In this document: positions 1 through 6,321 of the stretch, piece by piece
Layout of the letters: each line of letters starts with the position of its first letter
How positions within the stretch are numbered: the first letter of the stretch is position 1
Assembly: GCA_002339165.1 (NCBI GenBank)
Contig: DDJS01000128.1
Coordinates: 16,351 to 30,608, forward strand
Length of the DNA stretch: 14,258 nucleotides
Source: Cellvibrionales bacterium UBA2618
Lineage (GTDB): Bacteria > Pseudomonadota > Gammaproteobacteria > Pseudomonadales > Porticoccaceae
Direction: 5' to 3'
Notes under the pieces: generated by a model
Told to the model about the DNA's origin: nothing
The model's database searches: none
What the model saw: the letters and a program-made list of their open reading frames with translations, nothing else
Made by a program: the position numbers and the translations under genes

Positions 1-86
1 TCCTGTTTCTTTTCGCCCGGATCTATCGGCTCTTCCCACCAATTGAGAACCGCTTCTTCGGTCGCTTCTTGTTCCTCTTCAGCCAT
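1..86 (-). CDS. motB: Flagellar motor stator protein MotB/PomB, N-terminal fragment
   Basis: Only the first 28 codons are inside the window; the gene runs off the left edge. The ATG at 86-84 lies 15 bases after the motA stop and is preceded by AGGCGG, a good ribosome binding site. The visible N-terminus is very acidic (it begins MAEEEQEATEE), has no signal peptide and has not reached the expected single membrane helix. The identification rests mainly on position: motB almost always follows motA directly, and the two proteins form the peptidoglycan-anchored stator around the flagellar rotor. The plug, membrane helix and OmpA-like domain cannot be checked here, so the B-subunit call is contextual. 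Confidence 0.7.
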   Translation of the reverse strand, partial: MAEEEQEATEEAVLNWWEEPIDPGEKKQ

Positions 87-101
87 GGCTAACGCCGCCT
101 A

Positions 102-860
102 TTAACCGGCCGCCGCGGCCAATTTCGCTTGAGTCGCTGGATCACAGAAGGCCGCCAGTTTGTCGCCAAGTACGCGGGGATTACCGCCTTCGGCCATAAA
201 CACCAGCCCTTCAATAATCAGCTCATTATTCTGCTCTTCAACGCCCGCCATCTCGACCAATTTCATATTCAGAGGCAGCATGATCACGTTGGCCAAAATA
301 GCGCCGTACATGGTCGTCAACAAGGCCACCGCCATCGCCGGTCCAATCGCCTTTGGATCTGACATATTGCCCAACATCTGCACCAGACCAATCAACGTTC
401 CAATCATGCCCATCGCCGGAGCCACCTCACCCCATGCGGCAAATAAATCGGCACCCAAAATCTGACGGATTTTAGTCGAATCTTTTTCACGCTCGAGCGA
501 CGACTTGATAATGTCCTGCTCGGCGCCATCTACCAACATGCCGACGCCTTTGGCCAAAAACTGGTTGGATAACTCTTGCCCCTCCAATGCAATCATACCG
601 TCCTTGCGAGCGATGGTGGCCAACTCAACCATGGTTTCAATAAGATCTGGCATGGTGTCCATTTTGTACATAAAGCATTTGCCAGCAACGCCGCCGGCGC
701 TTAAAAAACCCGCAAGGGACGACCGGCACATGGTCACCATCGCCGAACCGGCAACAACGATCAACATCGATGGCACATCGATAAACGCTCCAATGTCATC
801 AATTGCCGAAAAAATTAATCCAAAGGCCCCCAAAAGGCCTACTATCGTTGCAATATCCAT
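102..860 (-). CDS. motA: Flagellar motor stator protein MotA/PomA family
   Basis: This 252-residue inner-membrane protein is the A subunit of the ion-driven flagellar stator. Four hydrophobic segments are visible at about residues 3-20, 30-45, 146-164 and 174-197. The large cytoplasmic loop carries the conserved charged patch (ARKDG, Arg85 and Lys86, with Glu93), which in the family contacts FliG. The third and fourth helices read GEVAPAMGMIGTLIGL and DPKAIGPAMAVALLTT, very close to my memory of Vibrio PomA, including threonines at positions matching those linked to Na+ use. That suggests a sodium-type stator, but ion choice also depends on MotB, which is cut off. The ATG at 860 has GAGG seven bases upstream. 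The gene is cotranscribed with motB. I saw no convincing sigma28 promoter in the upstream region. Confidence 0.93.
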   Translation of the reverse strand: MDIATIVGLLGAFGLIFSAIDDIGAFIDVPSMLIVVAGSAMVTMCRSSLAGFLSAGGVAGKCFMYKMDTMPDLIETMVELATIARKDGMIALEGQELSNQFLAKGVGMLVDGAEQDIIKSSLEREKDSTKIRQILGADLFAAWGEVAPAMGMIGTLIGLVQMLGNMSDPKAIGPAMAVALLTTMYGAILANVIMLPLNMKLVEMAGVEEQNNELIIEGLVFMAEGGNPRVLGDKLAAFCDPATQAKLAAAAG

Positions 861-1012
861 AAAATTTCCTCGCAGTTACGCAATTTGCTCGCTGAAAACG
901 CCGCGCTATTGGCCAGTCTCGCGCATCGGCAGTGTTTGCAGCGGCAACCACTAACCGTCCAGACTTCCAGCAGGTTCTTTAAAGATCGACAGCAGAAGCA
1001 CAATCATTAGTG

Positions 1013-1024
1013 TTTCGGCCGAAA
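1013..1024. repeat. Perfect 12-bp palindrome TTTCGGCCGAAA
   Basis: Each half is the exact reverse complement of the other with no spacer. It lies in the motA/lipoprotein intergenic region, about 150 bases upstream of the motA start. No run of T follows, so it is not a rho-independent terminator. An operator for a dimeric regulator is possible but unproven. Confidence 0.5.
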
Positions 1025-1072
1025 TTAGCCTAAGACAGGGGCCAACTATGCAGCCAAATTTCAACTACAGTC

Positions 1073-1085
1073 GTTCGTAACGAAC
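1073..1085. repeat. Inverted repeat GTTCG-TAA-CGAAC
   Basis: Two five-base arms flank a three-base centre, next to the AT-rich stretch that probably carries the lipoprotein promoter. The arm order is opposite to the GAAC-N4-GTTC LexA box of Gram-positive bacteria, so it is not that site. It may be an operator half-site pair. Confidence 0.4.
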
Positions 1086-1253
1086 TCCCTCTAAGTTGAT
1101 GTTGGTCATAGGATATATTATTTTTAATACTTGATATATAGCGCCATCATCAGTTTTACGCGTTTTACTGATTGTTGCAAGCAGCCCCGCAACTGTTTAG
1201 GATCACAACTTATCACTAATTAACCAAAAAAGTTGTTTCATAAAGGTGAGCGC

Positions 1254-1832
1254 ATGCACAAACCCGATCTAATCTCTTCGCCCACCGCGCTTGGCCGGAT
1301 ACTCGGTCGCGCTCGTCAAGTGACGATCGTGGCGGCTACTTTGAGCGCCACCCTGTTTTTGGGGGGCTGCGATATTTATAAAAAAGATATCAAATGTGGC
1401 GACGCAATAGAGCCCTACGACAAGCTCGGCTTTATCACCGATGAAAACGGCCTAGCGACCGATCCAAAGACCGGTACGCGGTGGTTTCGATGCTCAGGGG
1501 GGAAACGCTTTGTCAATTACCGCTGCAAGGGAGAAGCACTTTATCTGTCATGGGATGAAGCGACCGCCTACGCAATAGAATTTTCGGAAAAGTCTGGTGT
1601 CACGTGGCGTTTACCCACCAATGGTGAAATGAAATCAATCATGCAGCCAAACTGCATTGCCCCAGCGATGAATGAAAATGTCTTTTTAGATACCGAAGTA
1701 AACAACCATTGGACGTCGAGCTCAAGCCTGCACCAAAAAATCTTTAAGTGTGCGATCAACACCTTCAGTGGCCGTATCTCTTGTCGCCAAACGCGCATTC
1801 TCAAGCAACCATTTCTGATGGTGCGCGATTAG
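1254..1832 (+). CDS. DUF1566 (Lcl-type) domain lipoprotein
   Basis: This is a predicted 192-residue exported lipoprotein of unknown function. The ATG at 1254 is chosen because AAAGGTGAG sits just upstream; a longer reading from a TTG at 1233 is less likely. A basic N-terminus, a hydrophobic stretch (residues ~22-36) and a lipobox ending LGGC place the lipidated cysteine at residue 39. The mature part matches the DUF1566 pattern as I know it: TGTRWFRC (74-80), a second cysteine in YRCKG, SWDEA (99-103), WRLPTNGEM (118-126) and HWTSS (152-156). These proteins usually occur at the envelope or cell surface. Seven cysteines in total (39, 48, 80, 91, 134, 166, 177) leave six for possible disulfides in the mature chain. 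The gene stands alone on its strand, with a long AT-rich leader and no clear terminator after it. Confidence 0.82.
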   Translation: MHKPDLISSPTALGRILGRARQVTIVAATLSATLFLGGCDIYKKDIKCGDAIEPYDKLGFITDENGLATDPKTGTRWFRCSGGKRFVNYRCKGEALYLSWDEATAYAIEFSEKSGVTWRLPTNGEMKSIMQPNCIAPAMNENVFLDTEVNNHWTSSSSLHQKIFKCAINTFSGRISCRQTRILKQPFLMVRD

Positions 1833-1901
1833 ATTAGAGGCTCGATTTGGGCACATGCAAGACAACTCTGCATATAAAAGAGTCGCGAGAGCCATGTTGA
1901 A

Positions 1902-2090
1902 TTAAATTGGCTTTGGTTTTGGGTGAAAGCTCAGACACTGCTCCCCGTGCGCCCTGATCACCTCTACGCTCGGCAACGCCTTTGATTTAAAGCCCATTGC
2001 ATTACAACCATAGGGCCGCTTCGGGTCGTACGTGATCTTAAAATGAACGCATTGCCAGCAATCAGGTCCGTTCTTTATGGGCGGCTTCAC
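1902..2090 (-). CDS. Small four-cysteine conserved protein, function unknown
   Basis: A 62-residue protein starting at GTG (2090-2088). An in-frame ATG at 2147 would add 19 residues, but those codons lie wholly inside the upstream gene; the GTG is preceded by GGAAA and gives a compact protein. Residues show DCWQCVHF (10-17), then TYD, PYGCNAMGFKS (26-36), a PS pair and GEQCLSF (49-55). The result is CxxC plus two further cysteines, each next to aromatic or glycine residues, which looks like a small zinc-binding fold. From memory, short proteins with this spacing and a GFKS/PS core occur in many bacteria, sometimes named 'uracil-DNA glycosylase' without good reason; I do not endorse that name. 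It overlaps the preceding small membrane-protein gene by 29 bases, so the two are probably translated together. Confidence 0.68.
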   Translation of the reverse strand: MKPPIKNGPDCWQCVHFKITYDPKRPYGCNAMGFKSKALPSVEVIRAHGEQCLSFHPKPKPI

Positions 2091-2304
2091 GGCGCGGTTT
2101 CCAAATTTCGTGATAATATTTCCACAATATGATACCAATAAACGCACAGGTCACCAAGGTTGCAAACGCATTGGTCAATGAAATTCCCTGCAACCGCGAA
2201 ATCTCCGGTTTTGTCCACATAATAAAAATCATCGGTACGGCAACCAACATATAGATGCGAATCAGCTTACACACCGCGCAGGGCGGTGAAGTCTTCTTTT
2301 GCAC
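2062..2304 (-). CDS. Small two-helix membrane protein with N-terminal CxxC, function unknown
   Basis: An 80-residue protein starting at GTG (2304-2302), chosen because a strong GGAGG lies eight bases upstream; a TTG 21 bases earlier would place that site inside the gene. It opens with a short hydrophilic stretch holding PPCAVCK (residues 7-13), then a hydrophobic segment (~17-30), a short loop, a second hydrophobic segment (~45-61) and a basic tail (KPRREAAHKER), suggesting both ends face the cytoplasm. I do not recognise the family. It follows the M48 protease gene on the same strand after about 80 bases and overlaps the next small cysteine-rich gene. Both small proteins carry CxxC near the start, which hints at shared metal or thiol chemistry (inference only). 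Confidence 0.6.
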   Translation of the reverse strand: MQKKTSPPCAVCKLIRIYMLVAVPMIFIMWTKPEISRLQGISLTNAFATLVTCAFIGIILWKYYHEIWKPRREAAHKERT

Positions 2305-2312
2305 CGATCGAT

Positions 2313-2317
2313 CCTCC
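2313..2317 (-). promoter_or_regulatory. Ribosome binding site deciding the GTG start at 2304
   Basis: Read on the minus strand this is GGAGG, eight bases before GTG. It is the strongest start signal here and rules out the longer TTG reading from 2325. Confidence 0.65.
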
Positions 2318-2340
2318 AATCTCAAATCAGTCGTTTAAAA

Positions 2341-2349
2341 TTATCCACA
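2341..2349 (+). promoter_or_regulatory. Perfect DnaA-box 9-mer TTATCCACA
   Basis: The sequence equals the high-affinity DnaA box consensus. It lies in the 80-base gap between the M48 protease gene and the small membrane-protein gene. I found no second perfect box; the nearest relative, ATATCCACA near 5450, is inside ubiA. A single 9-mer can arise by chance, so a function in DnaA titration or regulation is only a possibility. Confidence 0.4.
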
Positions 2350-2384
2350 ACAAGCAATAGATACGCTCCGTTACCTTTCTAAGA

Positions 2385-3926
2385 CTACTCGACTAAGCTA
2401 GCCGTCACAACCTCGGCTTGGAAACGGCCTGATAACTGCGGGCCAGAAACCGGCCCAATCCCCGTTTCGAGCACCCCACTGGTGCCGGGTAACAACACAA
2501 TGTTAACCGGTAAGATGACCTCTGCAGCGGCGCTTCGATGTAAATCGATCACCCGTAATTGCATTGCTCGTAGTACGGCTTGACTGGTATTTAGTAATCG
2601 TACGCGCAGCAAACCGCGTTCGTTAACGCCCAAGTCGACCTTGAAAAAGCGCTCGGGGGCGGTCGACAATCGCAACGAAGACAGCGCGCGGCGCGCCCGT
2701 TCGCCAACGTCACCAGAGGCGTTCGCGGCAACCGACAAATAGCCCTCGGCACGTTGCAGTTGATCGCGCTTTTGCGCCATAATTCCTAGATAATAACTGG
2801 CCTTGGCAGTGGCTAATAAATCGTAACTGCGCTGAATATCGATCAAACTCTGGTCGGTTGCGCCCCGCTGGTACCGCAACTCGCCGCGCCTTAGGTAGCT
2901 TAAGTAATACCGTGGATTCTTTGAAATCGCCGTAGTGTAAGCAAGCTCGGCGTTATCGAGATTGTTCAAGCTTACCCAAGCATCTCCACGAAGACGCCAA
3001 AAGTCGCTCTCAGCAGGCTGCGCTGCGACAGCTTGATCGAGCAAGCGCAATGCATGATCAGGATCGTTTTTAGACAGTGCCATCGACGCTCGACGCGCCG
3101 CTTTGTAGGCTGGAGCATCTGCAGCAAGACCCGACATAGCCGCGTCAAACCGCCGTTTAAACCGCGCACCAGCAACTAGACTTCGCGCCGTCAACTGATT
3201 CGCTTTGACCCGTTGCAACGAGGGTGGATGGCTGGAGAAAAGATCTGAAAACTGATTGTCCCTGTCCACATCGCCGCTCAAGGCGAGAAATGTCTGCTGC
3301 AATTCAACCGCCGCCAACGGTTCATAACCAGCCCTCGCCATATAAATCATACCGTAACGATCGGATTCGAGTTCGTCATTGCGTCCATATCTCGCCAACC
3401 AAGCTCGCATACCTAGCGATGACGCCATGTCGGTATATTTTTGGTACTGACGACCCTCGCTACCCGCTTGTATGGCGCCTAAACCAATCTGCATCAGGGT
3501 CCCGCGACTCTGCTGGGCCGCCCCGTGACGCGCCGCAGCATGAACGATTTCATGGGCTAACACGGCGGCAAGTTGTGCCTCGTCGTTCAGGTGTAATAAC
3601 AAACCACGATTGATGGCTATTTTGCCACCGGGCAGCGCCCAAGCATTGGGCGTTGGATTATTGATAACGCTAAATTCGTAGGGTAACTGAGGGTTGTCGC
3701 TGACCGCCGCTAGCCGATTGCCGACATCGCTCACATAGCGCTGTAATTCCAGATCTACGTGATACACTCCGCCCTGCGCCTGTAACGAGGGAGGATAGTT
3801 TTTCTCGCCGATCGCCACTTCATCGCCGGTCGACAACAGCGACAGCTCGTTCTTACCTGTCACCGGATTAACCGCGCAGGCCGAGGCGAGTAATGCTGTG
3901 CTGACCATTAAGATAAAAGACTTCAC
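2385..3926 (-). CDS. M48-family zinc metalloprotease lipoprotein with TPR repeats (BepA-like)
   Basis: A 513-residue predicted envelope protease. The GTG start at 3926 has GGAG seven bases upstream. The N-terminus is a lipoprotein-type signal ending LLASAC, with the lipidated cysteine at residue 17 and alanine at +2, which favours the outer membrane. The conserved M48 lipoprotein opening NPVTGKNELSLL follows. The catalytic motif HEIVH is at 125-129; the third ligand is probably Glu185 in ExxxD (185-189). A His-Pro at 233-234 sits where BepA has its regulatory histidine. Residues ~273-420 form TPR-like helical repeats. The last ~90 residues look beta-rich and I do not recognise them. By analogy with E. 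coli BepA it may degrade or help fold outer-membrane proteins. BepA itself has a cleaved signal rather than a lipid anchor and is slightly shorter, so I give no symbol. It diverges from yaaA. Confidence 0.87.
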   Translation of the reverse strand: MKSFILMVSTALLASACAVNPVTGKNELSLLSTGDEVAIGEKNYPPSLQAQGGVYHVDLELQRYVSDVGNRLAAVSDNPQLPYEFSVINNPTPNAWALPGGKIAINRGLLLHLNDEAQLAAVLAHEIVHAAARHGAAQQSRGTLMQIGLGAIQAGSEGRQYQKYTDMASSLGMRAWLARYGRNDELESDRYGMIYMARAGYEPLAAVELQQTFLALSGDVDRDNQFSDLFSSHPPSLQRVKANQLTARSLVAGARFKRRFDAAMSGLAADAPAYKAARRASMALSKNDPDHALRLLDQAVAAQPAESDFWRLRGDAWVSLNNLDNAELAYTTAISKNPRYYLSYLRRGELRYQRGATDQSLIDIQRSYDLLATAKASYYLGIMAQKRDQLQRAEGYLSVAANASGDVGERARRALSSLRLSTAPERFFKVDLGVNERGLLRVRLLNTSQAVLRAMQLRVIDLHRSAAAEVILPVNIVLLPGTSGVLETGIGPVSGPQLSGRFQAEVVTASLVE

Positions 3927-3948
3927 TCGATAACTCCATTTTTATCAT

Positions 3949-4025
3949 TTAACTGGCCGGAATGTTTCTGGTAACTTGATTTGTTAACCGGCAATCATCA
4001 AAATTATACTGTTATCTTTAACCGG
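3949..4025. repeat. Three evenly spaced copies of TTAACYGG between the M48 gene and yaaA
   Basis: Copies start at 3949 (TTAACTGG), 3984 (TTAACCGG) and 4018 (TTAACCGG), a spacing of 35 and 34 bases on the same strand. The middle copy overlaps the candidate yaaA -35 element; the last lies at the probable transcript start and overlaps the ribosome binding site. This arrangement resembles operator repeats. Single copies also occur at 102 (motA stop) and about 2503 (inside the M48 gene), so the word alone is not specific. Confidence 0.45.
3981..4010 (+). promoter_or_regulatory. Candidate sigma70 promoter of yaaA
   Basis: TTGTTA (3981-3986) and TATACT (4005-4010) are separated by 18 bases. Transcription would begin near 4017, giving a leader of about 20 bases before the chosen start. 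The -10 is good and the -35 moderate. No OxyR site could be recognised by eye. Confidence 0.5.
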
Positions 4026-4037
4026 TGGAAAATGATT

Positions 4038-4817
4038 ATGCTAATGCTCCTCTCGCCAGCGAAAAAACTAGACTACGCAAGCGCTTTGGCGTTTACGACG
4101 CATACGCAACCGGAGTTGCTGGATCATGCCAAAGACTTAATCTCCGGATTACAAAAATTGTCGCCGCACGATGTCTGCGGACTGATGAGCTTGAGCGATA
4201 AATTGGGCGCCCTCAATTACGAGCGCTTCCAAGCGTGGCAACCCCCATTTAGCGCAGCCAACGCCCGTCAAGCGGTGCTCGCCTTTCAGGGCGACGTATA
4301 CCAAGGTCTGGAAGCGGGCAACATGTCCAGCGACGATCTCGATTGGGCGCAAAATCACTTGCGCATTTTATCGGGCCTTTATGGTCTATTGCGGCCACTC
4401 GACTTGATGCAACCCTATCGCTTAGAAATGGGTACAAAGTTTGCCAATCCAAGGGGTGCCAATCTCTACCAATTTTGGGGTGGTATTATTACCAATAACA
4501 TCAATCGCTGCCTAGGCGATGCCAACAGTGGTAAAGGCGGCCCCGTGCTGGTCAATTTAGCTTCCAATGAATACTTCAAATCAGTCCAACCGAAAGACAT
4601 CAAGGCGACGATCATCACGCCGGTATTCATGGATCAAAAAAATGGTGAGTACAAGGTCATTAGCTTTCACGCTAAGCGCGCACGCGGATTGATGGCGGCC
4701 TTCGCCATTAAAAACCGTATCCTCGAGGCTGATCAACTTAAAAAATTCGATAGCAGCGGCTATTATTTCCAGAAAAAACGTAGTACAGAGGATAAGTGGG
4801 TATTCACTAGAGACTAG
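4038..4817 (+). CDS. yaaA: Peroxide stress protein YaaA (UPF0246/DUF328)
   Basis: A 259-residue cytoplasmic protein close to E. coli YaaA (258 residues) along its whole length. Shared blocks include LSPAKKLDY at the start, SDKLGALN, WQPPFSAANARQAVLAFQGDVYQGL, LRILSGLYGLLRPLDLMQPYRLEMGT, LYQFWG, VNLASNEYFKSV, and SFHAKRARGLM near the end. In E. coli the protein limits free iron and oxidative DNA damage under hydrogen peroxide. The ATG at 4038 is preferred over the ATG at 4032 because GGTGGA (4024-4029) is eight bases upstream of it and the protein then begins MLMLLSPAK, like E. coli MLILISPAK. It diverges from the M48 protease gene and is followed 11 bases later by the DUF938 gene, so the two probably share a transcript. 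Confidence 0.95.
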   Translation: MLMLLSPAKKLDYASALAFTTHTQPELLDHAKDLISGLQKLSPHDVCGLMSLSDKLGALNYERFQAWQPPFSAANARQAVLAFQGDVYQGLEAGNMSSDDLDWAQNHLRILSGLYGLLRPLDLMQPYRLEMGTKFANPRGANLYQFWGGIITNNINRCLGDANSGKGGPVLVNLASNEYFKSVQPKDIKATIITPVFMDQKNGEYKVISFHAKRARGLMAAFAIKNRILEADQLKKFDSSGYYFQKKRSTEDKWVFTRD

Positions 4818-4822
4818 GTGGA
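4816..4822 (+). promoter_or_regulatory. Ribosome binding site supporting a TTG start
   Basis: AGGTGGA overlaps the last two bases of the yaaA stop codon and lies six bases before TTG at 4829. No in-frame ATG offers a better start, and the family's KPFS motif begins at the third codon, so TTG is the likely initiator. Confidence 0.65.
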
Positions 4823-4828
4823 TTAATT

Positions 4829-5422
4829 TTGGAGAAACCTTTTTCAGCGGCCTGCGAACGCAACCAACAAGACATTGCTAAGCGGCTACAGAGCGTATTT
4901 AAGAACACCCGATGCGTCCTCGAAATCGGCAGTGGCAGCGGTCAACATGCGGTGTGCTTTGCCTCTCGACTCCCCTGGCTGGAATGGCACACCAGCGATC
5001 TCACCCAGTGTCACAGCGGCATAATGCAATGGTTAAAGGCGGCGCCGAACGCCAACTTGCATCCACCGATCACTCTCGATGTTTGCAACCCTTGGCCACA
5101 AATCGGCCAGGATGCCATCTTCACAGCTAATACCATACATATCATGACGTGGAGGGCCGTAACGCACCTTTTTTTAGCTGCTGCTAAGACCTTGCCAACC
5201 CGAGGTCTGCTATGTCTGTATGGCCCGTTTATCTATACCCGCAAGGCACTTGCACCGAGTAACGATCGCTTTGATAAACAATTAAAACAGCGTGACCCGA
5301 AGCAGGGATTGCGATACTTTGAGGCGCTCGATCGACTCGCTAAAAGGACGGGTCTGGAACTTGTTGCAGACACCACAATGCCCACCAATAACCAGTTATT
5401 GGTCTGGGAAAAGCATTGCTAA
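4829..5422 (+). CDS. DUF938 SAM-dependent methyltransferase-like protein
   Basis: A 197-residue protein of the DUF938 family (relatives include human METTL26). The SAM-binding motif I reads LEIGSGSGQH (31-40). Other family marks are KPFSAACERN (3-12), the WHTSD strand (53-57), FTANTIHIMTW (98-108), LYGPF (130-134), PSNDRFD (143-149) and MPTNNQLLVWEK near the end (184-195). The substrate is not known for bacterial members. Translation probably starts at TTG. It follows yaaA closely on the same strand. Its TAA stop overlaps the ubiA stop on the other strand by four bases, leaving no room for an intergenic terminator. Confidence 0.88.
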   Translation: MEKPFSAACERNQQDIAKRLQSVFKNTRCVLEIGSGSGQHAVCFASRLPWLEWHTSDLTQCHSGIMQWLKAAPNANLHPPITLDVCNPWPQIGQDAIFTANTIHIMTWRAVTHLFLAAAKTLPTRGLLCLYGPFIYTRKALAPSNDRFDKQLKQRDPKQGLRYFEALDRLAKRTGLELVADTTMPTNNQLLVWEKHC

Positions 5423-6321
5423 CCCCCCACTGGAAAAGGATACAGCCAAATATCCACAACCAGAGAGAGAAAAATTGCCAAACCTACCCAGTGATTATTT
5501 AGAAAAGCCCGAAAACAGGCGGCGCGCTGTCGGCCCCGAGCCTGCCAAAGTTGATAGACAAAAAGACCTGCGGTACCAACCAGGCCGAAAAGAAATAATC
5601 CGCTGCGATGAAACAAATAACCGGCCAATGCGAGACAAACCAAGGTCAGTAATTGCAACAATCCGATGTAGAGCAACTCCCTTCCAGCCCACAGCAGTGC
5701 CGTAGATTTTACGCCAATAAGCCGATCGTCGGGCCGATCGACCATGGCGTAAAAAGAGTCAAACACCACAGTCCAAGCGACCACAGCAAGGTATATTACC
5801 AGCGCTTCAATGGGTACCGTGCCGCGTTCGGCGGCAAAGCTCATTGGCACCACCCAAGCCCATGCCATACCCAATACCACTTGCGGGAAATGGCTCCAGC
5901 GCTTGACGTATGGGTAGGTGATAACCAGAGCCAAACCGCCAAATGAATATAAAATAGTCATTCGGTTGGTTTGTAATACCAGAGCAAAAGCCACCATTAA
6001 AAGAATAACAAATCCTACCAAGGCGGCCTGAGGCGATATATCACCAGTCACTAATGGGCGGTCTTTAGTCCGCTCTACATGGCCATCGATATGGCGATCG
6101 GCATAGTCATTCACGATGCACCCGGCCGCGCGCATAACCACCACTCCACAACAAAAAATGCACAGATTATAGCCGTCGGGAAATCCCCGACCGGCTAACC
6201 AAAGGGACCAGAGTGTGGGCCAGAGCAGCAGTAAAGTACCTATCGGGCGGTCAATACGCATTAAGCGCAGCCACGGGTGAGAGCGCAGACGCGTCAGGCC
6301 GCTAAAATTCGGCTCACTCAC
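5419..6321 (-). CDS. ubiA: 4-hydroxybenzoate polyprenyltransferase UbiA
   Basis: This 300-residue inner-membrane enzyme attaches the polyprenyl tail to 4-hydroxybenzoate, the second committed step of ubiquinone synthesis. The first Mg-diphosphate motif is NDYADRHID (71-79), followed by KDRPL; the second is FDSFYAMVDRPDD (187-199), followed by IGVKST. Several hydrophobic helices fill the rest, and the length is close to E. coli UbiA (290). It starts at GTG (6321), which overlaps the ubiC stop as GTGA, so translation is likely coupled to ubiC; GGAGG lies 12 bases upstream, a little far. UbiC makes its substrate. Its 3' end overlaps the convergent DUF938 gene by four bases. Confidence 0.96.
   Translation of the reverse strand: MSEPNFSGLTRLRSHPWLRLMRIDRPIGTLLLLWPTLWSLWLAGRGFPDGYNLCIFCCGVVVMRAAGCIVNDYADRHIDGHVERTKDRPLVTGDISPQAALVGFVILLMVAFALVLQTNRMTILYSFGGLALVITYPYVKRWSHFPQVVLGMAWAWVVPMSFAAERGTVPIEALVIYLAVVAWTVVFDSFYAMVDRPDDRLIGVKSTALLWAGRELLYIGLLQLLTLVCLALAGYLFHRSGLFLFGLVGTAGLFVYQLWQARGRQRAACFRAFLNNHWVGLAIFLSLVVDIWLYPFPVGG

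Larger units (their letters stand above)
861..1253. other. Gene-free divergent leader between motA and the lipoprotein gene
   Basis: No credible open reading frame occupies these ~390 bases. The motA ribosome binding site is at the left end and the lipoprotein gene's AAAGGTGAG (1242-1250) at the right end. The part from about 1108 to 1140 is very AT-rich and probably holds the rightward promoter, but I could not choose one -35/-10 pair. Several small dyads are present: TTTCGGCCGAAA (1013-1024), GTTCGTAACGAAC (1073-1085), ATCAGT/ACTGAT arms (1149-1154 and 1167-1172) and GTTGC/GCAAC arms (1174-1178 and 1189-1193). Confidence 0.6.

Noticed and set aside
505..954. 149-codon plus-strand open frame opposite motA
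   Set aside because: It is antisense to a clear motA, has no family features, and has the low-complexity composition of a shadow frame.
900..960. Sigma28 flagellar promoter upstream of motA (GCCGAT on the minus strand)
   Set aside because: No TAAA-like -35 lies at the required distance and the -10 is incomplete.
1855..1883. Small hairpins (ATGCA/TGCAT and ACTCT/AGAGT) after the lipoprotein gene as a terminator
   Set aside because: The stems are only five bases, overlap one another, are AT-rich, and have no T-run on either strand.
2091..2147. Longer start (ATG at 2147) for the four-cysteine protein
   Set aside because: The added residues are wholly inside the upstream gene and look like its shifted reading; the GTG at 2090 gives a normal short overlap.
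3224..3613. 129-codon plus-strand open frame opposite the M48 gene
   Set aside because: It is antisense to the conserved HExxH region; its composition (many Arg, Pro, His) is typical of a shadow frame.
5450..5459. Near DnaA box ATATCCACA
   Set aside because: It has one mismatch and lies inside ubiA coding sequence.
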